Shown here: piece by piece, positions 25,893-33,795 of the stretch
Position numbering within the stretch: the stretch's first letter is position 1
Layout: the number at the start of each line of letters is the position of its first letter
Assembly (NCBI GenBank): GCA_031362985.1
Contig: JANLTO010000120.1
Location: 1 to 64,000 of the forward strand
DNA length: 64,000 bases
Reading direction: 5' to 3'
DNA from: SHZL01 sp031362985
Lineage (GTDB): Bacteria; Pseudomonadota; Gammaproteobacteria; Xanthomonadales; SZUA-36
The notes under the pieces: generated by a model
What the model was told of the DNA's origin: nothing
Seen by the model: the letters and a program-made list of their open reading frames with translations, nothing else
The model's database searches: none
Position numbers and translations under genes: made by a program

Positions 25893-28007
25893 TCAGTAAC
25901 GCAGTCCAAAACCCACTTCGTAGTTCGCCGGGTATCCCGGGCTGGACTGGATAAAAATCTGGTTGAAATATGGCTCATCGGTGAGGTTGCGGCCCGTTGC
26001 AAAAATGTACCACCTGGCGCTCATGGATTCGAACCGCAGGAATACATTCAGCAAGCCAAAGCCTTCCTGCTTTTCGACCGGATCGTTATCTTTGGAGAAG
26101 TAGAAAGCCGAGCGATAGTTGTATTCAATCCGCAGCGAAAATGTGCCGAGGTCCTGCCAAGGCTGTGCGTAGTTGATGGCCGTCGTACCGGACCATTCCG
26201 GTGCACGGCTGAGCTTGTTGCCGGACAGATCATCATGACTCTCATCAGCGCCGAAATCGACAAATTCCCGCTGTGGCAACCACACCACGCCGGCGGAAAT
26301 CGTCCATCGGTCGGAGATGGCAAAAAGCCCATCGAAGTCGAGGCCATAAACTTTGGCCTTGGCGGCGTTATCGATCACAGGAATCACCCCGGATGTTGAC
26401 ACCTGCAAATCCTTGAAGTCGTAGTAGAACGCAGACGCGTTCAGCGTCAATCTGTGATCCAGTGATTGGGACTTTACGCCGGTTTCAAAGGCAGTCAGGT
26501 TTTCTGGCTCAAAGCCGTCAAATTCGCCGTCAGCGAGTACGGTAGTGGTAAAGCCGCCGCTTTTGAATCCAGTGGAAACGCCTGCATAAGCAAGCACGTT
26601 TTCGCTCAGCGCATATTCCAGATCGAAACGCCAGGAAACGTGGCTCCAGTCATCCTCGGCGACTTTCAAAGGGTAGTCACCCGCCACTCTTGTTCCGACA
26701 CTCGATACTCGATTTTTTTCGTGGCTGAGGCGTAATCCACCGCTAACGCTCCACAGTGGCGTAACCTGCCACGTTGCCTGGCCAAAACCGGCATAGGCAG
26801 TTTCTGAAGAGGAGGATAAATCGATCCGCTTCACCGGACTGAAAAAAGGCAAGGTAAGGTGAAAATTGCGAGATTCATCGCCACTGAAAAAATTGGCTCC
26901 GATCAGCCAGTCGAACGCGGCGCCCCCATTCGAGATCAGCTGGATTTCCTGGCTCCACTGCTCATAGGTGAGCGGGTCCACTCCCCGTACGCAGTCATTG
27001 AAAACAGGCTGAATTCCGGCACAATCATCAAGGCCACTTACCTTGCTGTGTGCATAGCCTGTAATGGAATGTAGTTGCGCAAAACCAAGATCGTATTCCA
27101 CATTAAGGCTGACCGTATCATTTTCAGTTACCAGGTACGGATTCGGCAAGGTCACCGTGGTCAGCCAGATATCGTCCGGGTCGGGCAGGAAGGCAGGGTT
27201 CGGATCCCAAAGCTCGCCGCTGGCACCGTCATCGCGGACATACTGCGCCATGAAGTTGATTTGCAGCTTCTCGGTTGGGCTGGCCAGCCAGGAAACTCTT
27301 ACTCCCCAAAAATCACTTTCGGCAAATTTCCTGTCATCAACGGAGTTGCTGATGTAGCCATCGCCCTCCGACCCGATGAAAGCCAGGCGCAAGGCGGATT
27401 TCTCGAAGGGTATATTGACTTGACCCTCTGCACGGGCGGTATTGAAGCTGCCGTAGGCCGCTTCGACATGTGCAGTGAACTCATCCTGTGGCGCGCGGGT
27501 AATGTAGTTGATGGACCCGCCCGTTGCGTTGCGCCCATATAGTGTGCCCTGGGGACCCTTGAGCACCTCGATGCGTTCCAGGTCAAACGTGCGGGCTATG
27601 GCCAGGTTGGAAGTGGCCAGATAGACGCCGTTCAGATGATTCGCAATGGACAGGCTGCTGCCGCCCTGGTCGGCTATGCCACGCAAGGCGAAGCCCGCGC
27701 CAAGCATGCCGACGCTATTCACCACCAGGCCGGGGATGTTGAACTGCAGTTCGTACACACGAGTCACATCCGCCCGTTCGAGAAAGTCTTTGGACAGCAC
27801 CTGCACGCTCATGGGGATGTGCTGCACGCTCTCTTCGATTTTGCGCGCAGTGACAATAACTTCCTCGAGCAGGTCTTTCTCCGCCTTTGCGACCAGGGAT
27901 GTCTGGGGAAACGCCGCCGTTGAAATCAAAAAACCAAAAGTGGACAGGCCCATCAGCCATCCGGCACGCTTTGTCACGCGGTGCTGCTCGCCGCAGCTGA
28001 CGACCAT
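25893..28007 (-). CDS. TonB-dependent outer-membrane receptor
   Basis: Gated outer-membrane channel for a scarce or large substrate, about 704 residues. A signal segment is followed by a TonB-box-like LEEVIVTARK, a plug domain (SVQVLSKDFLERADVTRVYE, ERIEVLKGPQGTLYGRNATG, GGSINYIT) and a 22-strand barrel ending in YEVGFGLRY with terminal aromatic. The ATG at 28007 has GGAAGG six bases upstream. It resembles receptors common in sphingomonads and marine gammaproteobacteria that take up complex organics rather than the BtuB or FepA types. An adjacent carrier of the bile-acid symporter family hints at steroid-like or organic-anion substrates, which is inference only. Confidence 0.9.
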   Translation of the reverse strand: MVVSCGEQHRVTKRAGWLMGLSTFGFLISTAAFPQTSLVAKAEKDLLEEVIVTARKIEESVQHIPMSVQVLSKDFLERADVTRVYELQFNIPGLVVNSVGMLGAGFALRGIADQGGSSLSIANHLNGVYLATSNLAIARTFDLERIEVLKGPQGTLYGRNATGGSINYITRAPQDEFTAHVEAAYGSFNTARAEGQVNIPFEKSALRLAFIGSEGDGYISNSVDDRKFAESDFWGVRVSWLASPTEKLQINFMAQYVRDDGASGELWDPNPAFLPDPDDIWLTTVTLPNPYLVTENDTVSLNVEYDLGFAQLHSITGYAHSKVSGLDDCAGIQPVFNDCVRGVDPLTYEQWSQEIQLISNGGAAFDWLIGANFFSGDESRNFHLTLPFFSPVKRIDLSSSSETAYAGFGQATWQVTPLWSVSGGLRLSHEKNRVSSVGTRVAGDYPLKVAEDDWSHVSWRFDLEYALSENVLAYAGVSTGFKSGGFTTTVLADGEFDGFEPENLTAFETGVKSQSLDHRLTLNASAFYYDFKDLQVSTSGVIPVIDNAAKAKVYGLDFDGLFAISDRWTISAGVVWLPQREFVDFGADESHDDLSGNKLSRAPEWSGTTAINYAQPWQDLGTFSLRIEYNYRSAFYFSKDNDPVEKQEGFGLLNVFLRFESMSARWYIFATGRNLTDEPYFNQIFIQSSPGYPANYEVGFGLRY

Positions 28008-28117
28008 TGCAATCCTTCCCAAAGCTGTTGCCGCATCTCGAGCTACTTGTAAGAGGACAGGTTCTAGACTATGGCCTTGCCGACCAGATGTCGAGGGTTT
28101 AGTCGGCAAGCCATAAA

Positions 28118-28167
28118 ATTTCACAACTTCTCATAAGTATTCACAGCTTTCTAAAGATTTTCATGTC
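28118..28167. promoter_or_regulatory. Repeat-array operator 1 (five 10-bp units)
   Basis: Five contiguous 10-bp units: TTTCACAACT, TCTCATAAGT, ATTCACAGCT, TTCTAAAGAT and TTTCATGTCC. The consensus is TTTCANAANT. The array matches the one at 32331-32380 unit for unit, including the variant fourth unit. It lies 111-160 bases upstream of the TonB-dependent receptor start. A CATTCC (28180-28185) follows on the plus strand at the same distance as TATTGC at the other array. Probable binding site for the winged-helix regulator at 30553-32325. Confidence 0.6.
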
Positions 28168-28256
28168 CGCCGGGGCGGAGCATTCCCTCCAACAGGAACC
28201 CAGGACGTCGGGAGATTAGGCCAACAGATACTGGAAACGAATCCGCCCAGGTCAGT

Positions 28257-29150
28257 TTACGATTGTACGCGGGGGGTGTTACGTCGCAGTCTCAGCCCGG
28301 CGATCAAGGCGAAAGCGCTCAACATCATCACGATGCTGTATACGGCCGGTGCCACAATCCAGTCCGGTTGCCGCAAAAGGTTCAGCGCGACCAGCATACC
28401 CAGGCCCACGTTCTGGATTCCTGTGTCAATGACGATGGTAAGGCGTTGGCTGGTAACCAACCCAAATGATCGGGCCAGAAGGTAGCCACCCAGCATGGAA
28501 GTCAGGTTGAGGGCCAGTAGCACTGGCAAGATCACCTTAAAATTATTCAGCAGGAAATCAAATCCTACGGTAAATGCACCCAGCAGAAGGATGGCGAGGA
28601 CAACCAGGTTGCCAATCGTCAACCAACGAGCAGCGTTCAGCGCCAGGCGCTCAGCAAACCTGCGAACGAACATTCCAGCGGACAAAGGCAGCACCACGAT
28701 CACCAGAAGTTGCTGGACTGTGGGGCCCAGCGGCAGCTGAATGGCACCGCTATGGCTGATTTCCGTTGCACCTGGCTGGATGATATCCAGTCCCATCCCG
28801 ACAATTATCGGAACGGTCACCAGCGCCAGCACGCTGGACAGGGCTGTGAGTGTTACTGACAGGGCAACATCGGCACGGGCCAGGAAGGAGAACGAGTTGG
28901 AGGCAACACCGCCGGGACACGCCGCCAGGATGACAATTCCGGCGGAAATCTCCAACGGCAATGACAGGAAATGCACCAGCAGAAACGCAATGGACGGTAA
29001 CAGGATGATCTGGGCCAGCAGGCCGGCGAAAACAGCTTTTGGAAAGCGCGCAAGGCGCAAAAAATCACTGCCCGTCAATTGCAATCCCATGCCAAACATC
29101 AGCACCACCAGCGCTATTGGCAGAACCAGCCTTAGGAATGTTTCAACCAA
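28257..29150 (-). CDS. Bile acid:sodium symporter family carrier
   Basis: A 297-residue integral membrane protein with nine to ten helices, of the BASS/SBF family (sodium-coupled uptake of bile acids, steroid sulfates or small organic anions). Family features are the cross-over motif AACPGGVASNSFSFLARADV and TGIQNVGLGMLVALNLL. The start is a TTG at 29150, 13 bases after the upstream lipoprotein stop; no ATG precedes the first helix. It lies downstream of the lipoprotein and regulator and upstream of the TonB-dependent receptor. Substrate cannot be assigned. Confidence 0.85.
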   Translation of the reverse strand: MVETFLRLVLPIALVVLMFGMGLQLTGSDFLRLARFPKAVFAGLLAQIILLPSIAFLLVHFLSLPLEISAGIVILAACPGGVASNSFSFLARADVALSVTLTALSSVLALVTVPIIVGMGLDIIQPGATEISHSGAIQLPLGPTVQQLLVIVVLPLSAGMFVRRFAERLALNAARWLTIGNLVVLAILLLGAFTVGFDFLLNNFKVILPVLLALNLTSMLGGYLLARSFGLVTSQRLTIVIDTGIQNVGLGMLVALNLLRQPDWIVAPAVYSIVMMLSAFALIAGLRLRRNTPRVQS

Positions 29151-29165
29151 CTGGCAGGACCATCG

Positions 29166-30545
29166 TCATTGCTCATCCCGGAAGTACTCTGCGGGTGGCG
29201 CAGGTGACAAGCTCGCGTTTGATTGTGTGAACTCCTCCAGGCTGCCGGCGAGCTCGAGCCGATTACCGGTGCCACGATTGGCTTCGAGCTCCGGGCCGAA
29301 TACATCGGCATAGCTGTTCGCGCGCGGTTCTGAGCTGCCGGTCACGTCGCGCATAAACACGCTCAGGATGTTCCGGTCACCCGGCGGAAATTCACGGTTG
29401 TCATCGAACTCGAGGTCCGACAGTGCGCCTTGCAAAATAAGATCAGCCGCGCCTTCTCCTTCAGTCTGGATGAGTGTGCCGCGTAGTTCCATCTCCAGGC
29501 GGTTGTCCGTGAGCGGACCTGAAGCGCTTTTCCAGCGCCGCGCGCCGCTGGCGCGGATGCCGGTCTTGAAGCCGGTGATGCGATCATGGTCAGAAATTAT
29601 GCGGGCAACATTGAAGCTGGCGCCCGGAGAGGCCAAGCCGGGAATGTGTGAACTGCTGCCGCCATAGACCCGCCAGGCAACGACATCGTATCCGCCGGGA
29701 CGCAGTGCGTAGAGGTTGTTGCGCGATTCGAACATTGCTTCGGCGCCGATCACCAGGTCGGGCCGGCTGGTCCCGCCAGCAACGTTCAATGCTCCCTCGA
29801 GCACGTTGCCTTCAAGCACGATCGACACTTTGCCATGGGCGGCAAAGTTGATGATGAACACCGCGCCGCCCCCGCCGTTGGCCCTCAGGATGGATCGCTC
29901 CATGCGGACCGCGATTGCGGCGCGCTCGTGCGGGGGCGGGTCGTCCTGCCTTGCCGGGTTGCGGGTCAACACCAGGAGATCGTGCCCGATCGGGCCGTCC
30001 AAGGCCACGCCCATGGGATTCGGGTTGATGATTTCGCAATCGCGGATTTCCGCGGAAACCAAGTCATTCGCGGCGCGCGACCCCACCACGATCACATTGC
30101 CCGAGCGTTGCGGTGTGCTGCCAGGCTCAGTCTTCAGATCCTCAAGGCGCAGGCCGCTGAGGACAGAGTCGTTGCCCAGGGTCAACAGGTCGCCGGCAAA
30201 CCCCGATACCACACGGATCGTTGTCGCAGTGCCCGGTTCAAATCCGGCAGGCAATTCGTTCTCCAACCGCATCACGCCCGCACCTTCAAGGGTCGCCCCG
30301 TCCGGTACGGTCAGTGGGCCAACGACAAGGTAGTCACCCGGCAGCATGCGGATGTGTCGACGCGTGTTTTGCGGCTGCAGCGCGGTCACGAGTTCCCCCG
30401 CTGTGCTGACGAGGATCACCTTGGCCGAGCCCGCCTTGGTCGACATGCACCCGGTCGTTGCCACAATGGCGGGCGCGAGCGTAAGCACAAGCGCAATTAG
30501 AGGCATAAGTAGAAGCTTGGGCACGTCCCTGCTCCGCACCGGCAT
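29166..30545 (-). CDS. Lipoprotein with predicted parallel beta-helix
   Basis: About 459 residues. A signal segment with a lipobox-like TTGC near residue 33 precedes a body with repeated short strands typical of right-handed parallel beta-helices (ATLEGAGVMRL, NDSVLSGLRLEDL, EIRDCEIINPNPMGVALDG, SIVLEGNVLEGALNV). No catalytic residues of pectate lyases are obvious. I do not recognise a specific family. The ATG at 30545 is chosen because it yields a compact signal peptide; the ATG pair at 30566-30563 overlaps the regulator gene and is an alternative. Confidence 0.55.
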   Translation of the reverse strand: MPVRSRDVPKLLLMPLIALVLTLAPAIVATTGCMSTKAGSAKVILVSTAGELVTALQPQNTRRHIRMLPGDYLVVGPLTVPDGATLEGAGVMRLENELPAGFEPGTATTIRVVSGFAGDLLTLGNDSVLSGLRLEDLKTEPGSTPQRSGNVIVVGSRAANDLVSAEIRDCEIINPNPMGVALDGPIGHDLLVLTRNPARQDDPPPHERAAIAVRMERSILRANGGGGAVFIINFAAHGKVSIVLEGNVLEGALNVAGGTSRPDLVIGAEAMFESRNNLYALRPGGYDVVAWRVYGGSSSHIPGLASPGASFNVARIISDHDRITGFKTGIRASGARRWKSASGPLTDNRLEMELRGTLIQTEGEGAADLILQGALSDLEFDDNREFPPGDRNILSVFMRDVTGSSEPRANSYADVFGPELEANRGTGNRLELAGSLEEFTQSNASLSPAPPAEYFRDEQ

Positions 30546-30552
30546 GCGGAGC

Positions 30553-32325
30553 TCAGGGTGCATCATTGGCGGATACGGATGAAAGCCAAACTCGTTGCAT
30601 GATGTCTTTAAAACCCGGTGTGGCACGAAGGTTGTTCCACTTGGAATCGACCTGCAGGAAGGTCATTTTCGGATCTCTCTGTTCAATTCCGCGCTCCAGC
30701 CAGGCCAGCGTCTCCTCGGTCTCACCCAGGCCGTTGTAGAGCAGAGCAATATGATAAGGCGGGACATACCTGGAAAAGGATAGTTGCAGCAGCTCATCCA
30801 GCAGCGCTTTTGCGCCTTTGCGTTTGCGCAGTTTCACCAGCGCGCAGGCTGCCGCCGCCATGGCCAGGGTACTGCCGCCGGAAAGCCTTCGTGCCGCCTC
30901 CGCTTCGGCGAGAGATTCAGCAAACCGCCCGATTTCAAGATAAACAGCTGAAAAGTAGAAATGCGTCATCCAGAACTGTGCGTCCAGTGCGAGGGATTTC
31001 TGCAAACTTTCCAGGGCTGCACCGGCTTGCCCGCTGTTCAGCAGCAACAGACCTTCAAGCGCATTACTGAGCAGGTGCAGCGGATTGAGCTCCCTGGCGC
31101 GTTTTACTTCAGCAAGCGCTTCCGCGTGCTGCCCGATGTTGGACAGTAAATGCGCATAGCCAAGGTGACTCTCCGGTTCGTTGGGATCAAGCTTCAGGGC
31201 TTGTCTGAAGTGATTTTCCGCAGCGCTCCAGTTCCACTCGTACCAAAACGCGATCCAGCCAAGGATGGCATGACCTTCGGCCAGCGTATCGTCAAGTTCC
31301 AGCGCCTTTTGCGCCGCCGCTTTCGCGCCTGGGTAAAAATCGCCGGGGCGCAATTCGCCTGCCAGCGGTAGCCGGAACAGCGCGTTGGCCAGACCGACAT
31401 AAGCCTCGGCGTAGGCCGGGTCGATGGCAATGGCTTGTTGGAAATAAGCCACGCCGGTCTGCATCTCCGGCAGTGTCAGGCGAAAAAGATGAAAACGTCC
31501 CTTGAGATACAATTCGTAGACTTCGGCATTGTCCGTATGCCGTCGGATCAAGCGCTGCTGCTCTGCATGGCCTAGCTGCAATGCCAAAGCGGCCACCACC
31601 CGCTCGGCAATGGCATCCTGCACCGCAAAGATATTGGAGAATTTCTCATCAAACGTGCCGGTCCACAAGGCGGCGCCCGTCGCGACCTGCATCAGCCGTA
31701 CCGTCACCCGGATGGTGTCGCCCCAGCGTTGAATACTACCTTCCAGGACCGATTCGACGCCCAGCTCCCGGCCCGCTTGCAGGGAGTTTTGCTCCACATC
31801 AACGTACTTGCGCACCGAGGCTATGGGGCGGACGATCAATTTTCGAATGCCGCTTAAGCGCGCTATCAGCGTGTCCGCCATGCCCAGTTCCAGGGCAAGG
31901 TCGCGGTGTTCTGCCACCAAAGGCTGGAAGGGCAGAACAGCAATGGCTCTGGCAGCGGCCTGGGCAGTAGCCGTGCTTTCCCCGGCTTTCGTTGCGGGGG
32001 TTTGCACTTCAGCGACGAAACGATAGCCACGCCCCGGCACGGTCACAATGTAGCGGTGTTCGCCCTTGGCCTCCCCGAGCACCCGCCGCAGCGCAGAGAT
32101 GATCTGGTTCAGGTTGTTTTCCTCGACCACCCGTTCCGGCCAGACCGCTTTCATCAATTCTTCTTTCTTCAGCACCACCGCCCGGTGTTCAACCAGATAC
32201 AGCAGGGCGTCGAACGCTTTCGCGGTTAAAGGCACAGGCTGGCCATCGCCCTTGAACAGCAGCCGCTTGGCCGTATTCACGCGAAATGTTCCGAACTCAT
32301 AAACCTGTTCTTGTGGCTCGGTCAT
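30553..32325 (-). CDS. Winged-helix (OmpR-type) regulator with TolB-like and TPR domains
   Basis: A 590-residue regulator without a receiver or membrane helix. Residues about 8-105 form an OmpR/PhoB-type winged helix (FGTFRVNTAKRLLF, LTAKAFDALLYLVEH, ENNLNQIISALRRVLGE, IVTVPGRGYRFVA). Residues about 125-265 form a TolB-like domain (AIAVLPFQPL, ESVLEGSIQRWGD, GTFDEKFSNIFAVQDAIAE). The remainder consists of TPR helices. This resembles CadC-type N-termini joined to a cytoplasmic protein-interaction module. Its start lies 6 bases from repeat array 2. It is divergent from the exported-protein operon and cotranscribed with the lipoprotein downstream. Confidence 0.85.
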   Translation of the reverse strand: MTEPQEQVYEFGTFRVNTAKRLLFKGDGQPVPLTAKAFDALLYLVEHRAVVLKKEELMKAVWPERVVEENNLNQIISALRRVLGEAKGEHRYIVTVPGRGYRFVAEVQTPATKAGESTATAQAAARAIAVLPFQPLVAEHRDLALELGMADTLIARLSGIRKLIVRPIASVRKYVDVEQNSLQAGRELGVESVLEGSIQRWGDTIRVTVRLMQVATGAALWTGTFDEKFSNIFAVQDAIAERVVAALALQLGHAEQQRLIRRHTDNAEVYELYLKGRFHLFRLTLPEMQTGVAYFQQAIAIDPAYAEAYVGLANALFRLPLAGELRPGDFYPGAKAAAQKALELDDTLAEGHAILGWIAFWYEWNWSAAENHFRQALKLDPNEPESHLGYAHLLSNIGQHAEALAEVKRARELNPLHLLSNALEGLLLLNSGQAGAALESLQKSLALDAQFWMTHFYFSAVYLEIGRFAESLAEAEAARRLSGGSTLAMAAAACALVKLRKRKGAKALLDELLQLSFSRYVPPYHIALLYNGLGETEETLAWLERGIEQRDPKMTFLQVDSKWNNLRATPGFKDIMQRVWLSSVSANDAP

Positions 32326-32330
32326 GCGGA

Positions 32331-32380
32331 CTTCATAATTTTTCAGAAAGTTTCAGAACATTCTAAAGACTTTCACCGTT
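32331..32380. promoter_or_regulatory. Repeat-array operator 2 (five 10-bp units)
   Basis: Five contiguous 10-bp units: CTTCATAATT, TTTCAGAAAG, TTTCAGAACA, TTCTAAAGAC and TTTCACCGTT. OmpR-type winged helices bind direct repeats near this helical spacing. The array begins 6 bases from the regulator start codon, so autoregulation is likely. On the plus strand a TATTGC at 32393-32398 lies 22 bases from the last TTTCA and could be the -10 of the exported-protein operon. The matching array is at 28118-28167. Confidence 0.6.
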
Positions 32381-32427
32381 AGGGGGGAAGAGTATTGCTC
32401 CACACCAGAGCTTAACAGGAGCAAGAA

Positions 32428-33774
32428 ATGGACCGTACCCTGAACTTTGAGCGCCCAAAGACCTTCGCATCAACCCGCGGCTCGTCGCGGCTGCTCTTTG
32501 CACCAGCCATAGTGCTCGCATTTTCGGTGTGCGTCTCCACGCCTGCCTGGGCGACGGGATCCGTCCTGAGCGGCATGTTTGACGGTTCGGAGCCGGTCAT
32601 TGCACCGCTTGCCATTGATCCGCAGTCGGCGACAAAAGAATGCGCCAGCGCCCCTTCTGGATACCTGCAAAGCACCTTTGAGGTGTCCGCGACCGGCGCC
32701 TACCGCTTCCATGATGAGCTCGGTGACATGCGCTACTTTGGTAATGTCGGTCAGGTAGATGTGACAGCGCAGGTGTACGAAGGCAGTTTCGATGCCTCAC
32801 ACCCCAGGCAAAACCTGATAGCGTCCGGGGGATTTTACTACGCCGTCAGCGATGTAAACCTGAGCGCAGACACACTTTACGTGCTGGTCGTGCAACTGCA
32901 GTGCTCACCTGCAGAAGAAGGCGCATGGGTGGTGACCTTCGTTGGCCCCGGAAGCGTCAGTTCCGATCATGTGGTGTCGGTGCCGGCCTTCACGCTGGGA
33001 GCTTTCGCAGACGATGATCCGAGCATTGACAGCTCGTATTACTGGGACGGGTGGGGTGGGGGATACGGCCGATACCAGCAATTGGGACCGATACAGGTTT
33101 CCCGAGACGGCGCCCACTACTTCAATGGTTTAAATGGTGCAGGGCAGTGCCTGTTGGTATATACCGCGCCCTTCAAACCCAATGACTTATATGCCAACTT
33201 TGTAGCGGGAGCAGATTCGTTCGGAATCATTCAGCTTGAGTCCGGACAGGATTATTACTTCGTCATCCAGGAGTGTCATGGTGACAACAGCGATGAGTAT
33301 CTGTTCGTTTTGGCGCCACCCGCACCGTTCCGGATAAACCAGGGCCTCTCGGACAGTTGGTACAACCCAGAGACCCCGGGTCAGGGATTTTTCCTGGACG
33401 TATTCGAACAACGCAACGAGGTATTCCTGGGGTGGTTCACCTACGCAACCGATCCTGCGACAGACGACGTGGATGGCCACCGCTGGATGACCGCTTTCGG
33501 GAAGTTTGAGGGGAGTTCCGCCGATCTGGCCATCGAATGGACAGCGGGGGGAGCGTTCGACGCGACACATCCCGTACCCGAACAGCATGTGGATGGCAGC
33601 ATCCAGCTGGAATTCAACGACTGCACTTCCGGCCAGATCACCTATGGCTGGGGCCTGGACGGATCTGGCGCTGGTGCCGTAAGCGGTGTAATCCCGATCC
33701 AACGCAATGCCAACGATGCGGTAGCACTATGCGAATCGCTGTATGCAGGCCCCGGCACGCCCGGACCCCTGTAG
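32428..33774 (+). CDS. Exported two-part protein, paralogue 1
   Basis: A 448-residue exported protein with signal peptide cleaved near TPAWA. The mature part starts VLSGMFDGSEP. Two beta-sandwich-like repeats follow, each with YFVI/YVLVVQ strands and cysteines, resembling bacterial pre-peptidase C-terminal domains. The C-terminal 115 residues hold SWYNPETPGQGFFLDV, FLGWFTYA and LCESLYAGPGTPGPL. This C-terminal domain recurs in secreted gammaproteobacterial proteins of unknown role. The ATG at 32428 follows CAGGAGC. It is the first gene of a plus-strand operon divergent from the winged-helix regulator and a tandem paralogue of the next gene (21 bases apart). Confidence 0.75.
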   Translation: MDRTLNFERPKTFASTRGSSRLLFAPAIVLAFSVCVSTPAWATGSVLSGMFDGSEPVIAPLAIDPQSATKECASAPSGYLQSTFEVSATGAYRFHDELGDMRYFGNVGQVDVTAQVYEGSFDASHPRQNLIASGGFYYAVSDVNLSADTLYVLVVQLQCSPAEEGAWVVTFVGPGSVSSDHVVSVPAFTLGAFADDDPSIDSSYYWDGWGGGYGRYQQLGPIQVSRDGAHYFNGLNGAGQCLLVYTAPFKPNDLYANFVAGADSFGIIQLESGQDYYFVIQECHGDNSDEYLFVLAPPAPFRINQGLSDSWYNPETPGQGFFLDVFEQRNEVFLGWFTYATDPATDDVDGHRWMTAFGKFEGSSADLAIEWTAGGAFDATHPVPEQHVDGSIQLEFNDCTSGQITYGWGLDGSGAGAVSGVIPIQRNANDAVALCESLYAGPGTPGPL

Positions 33775-33795
33775 AAACCCAAGGAGAAAATTCCC

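Noticed and set aside
28008..28256. Cobalamin riboswitch upstream of the TonB-dependent receptor
   Set aside because: No B12-box sequence (GCCACTG class) was found, and the receptor does not look like BtuB.
32382..32398. Sigma-54 promoter upstream of 32428 (GG-N10-GC fits)
   Set aside because: The -24 box is a run of G without TGGCAC, the matching site at 28180 lacks TTGC, and the regulator has no AAA domain.
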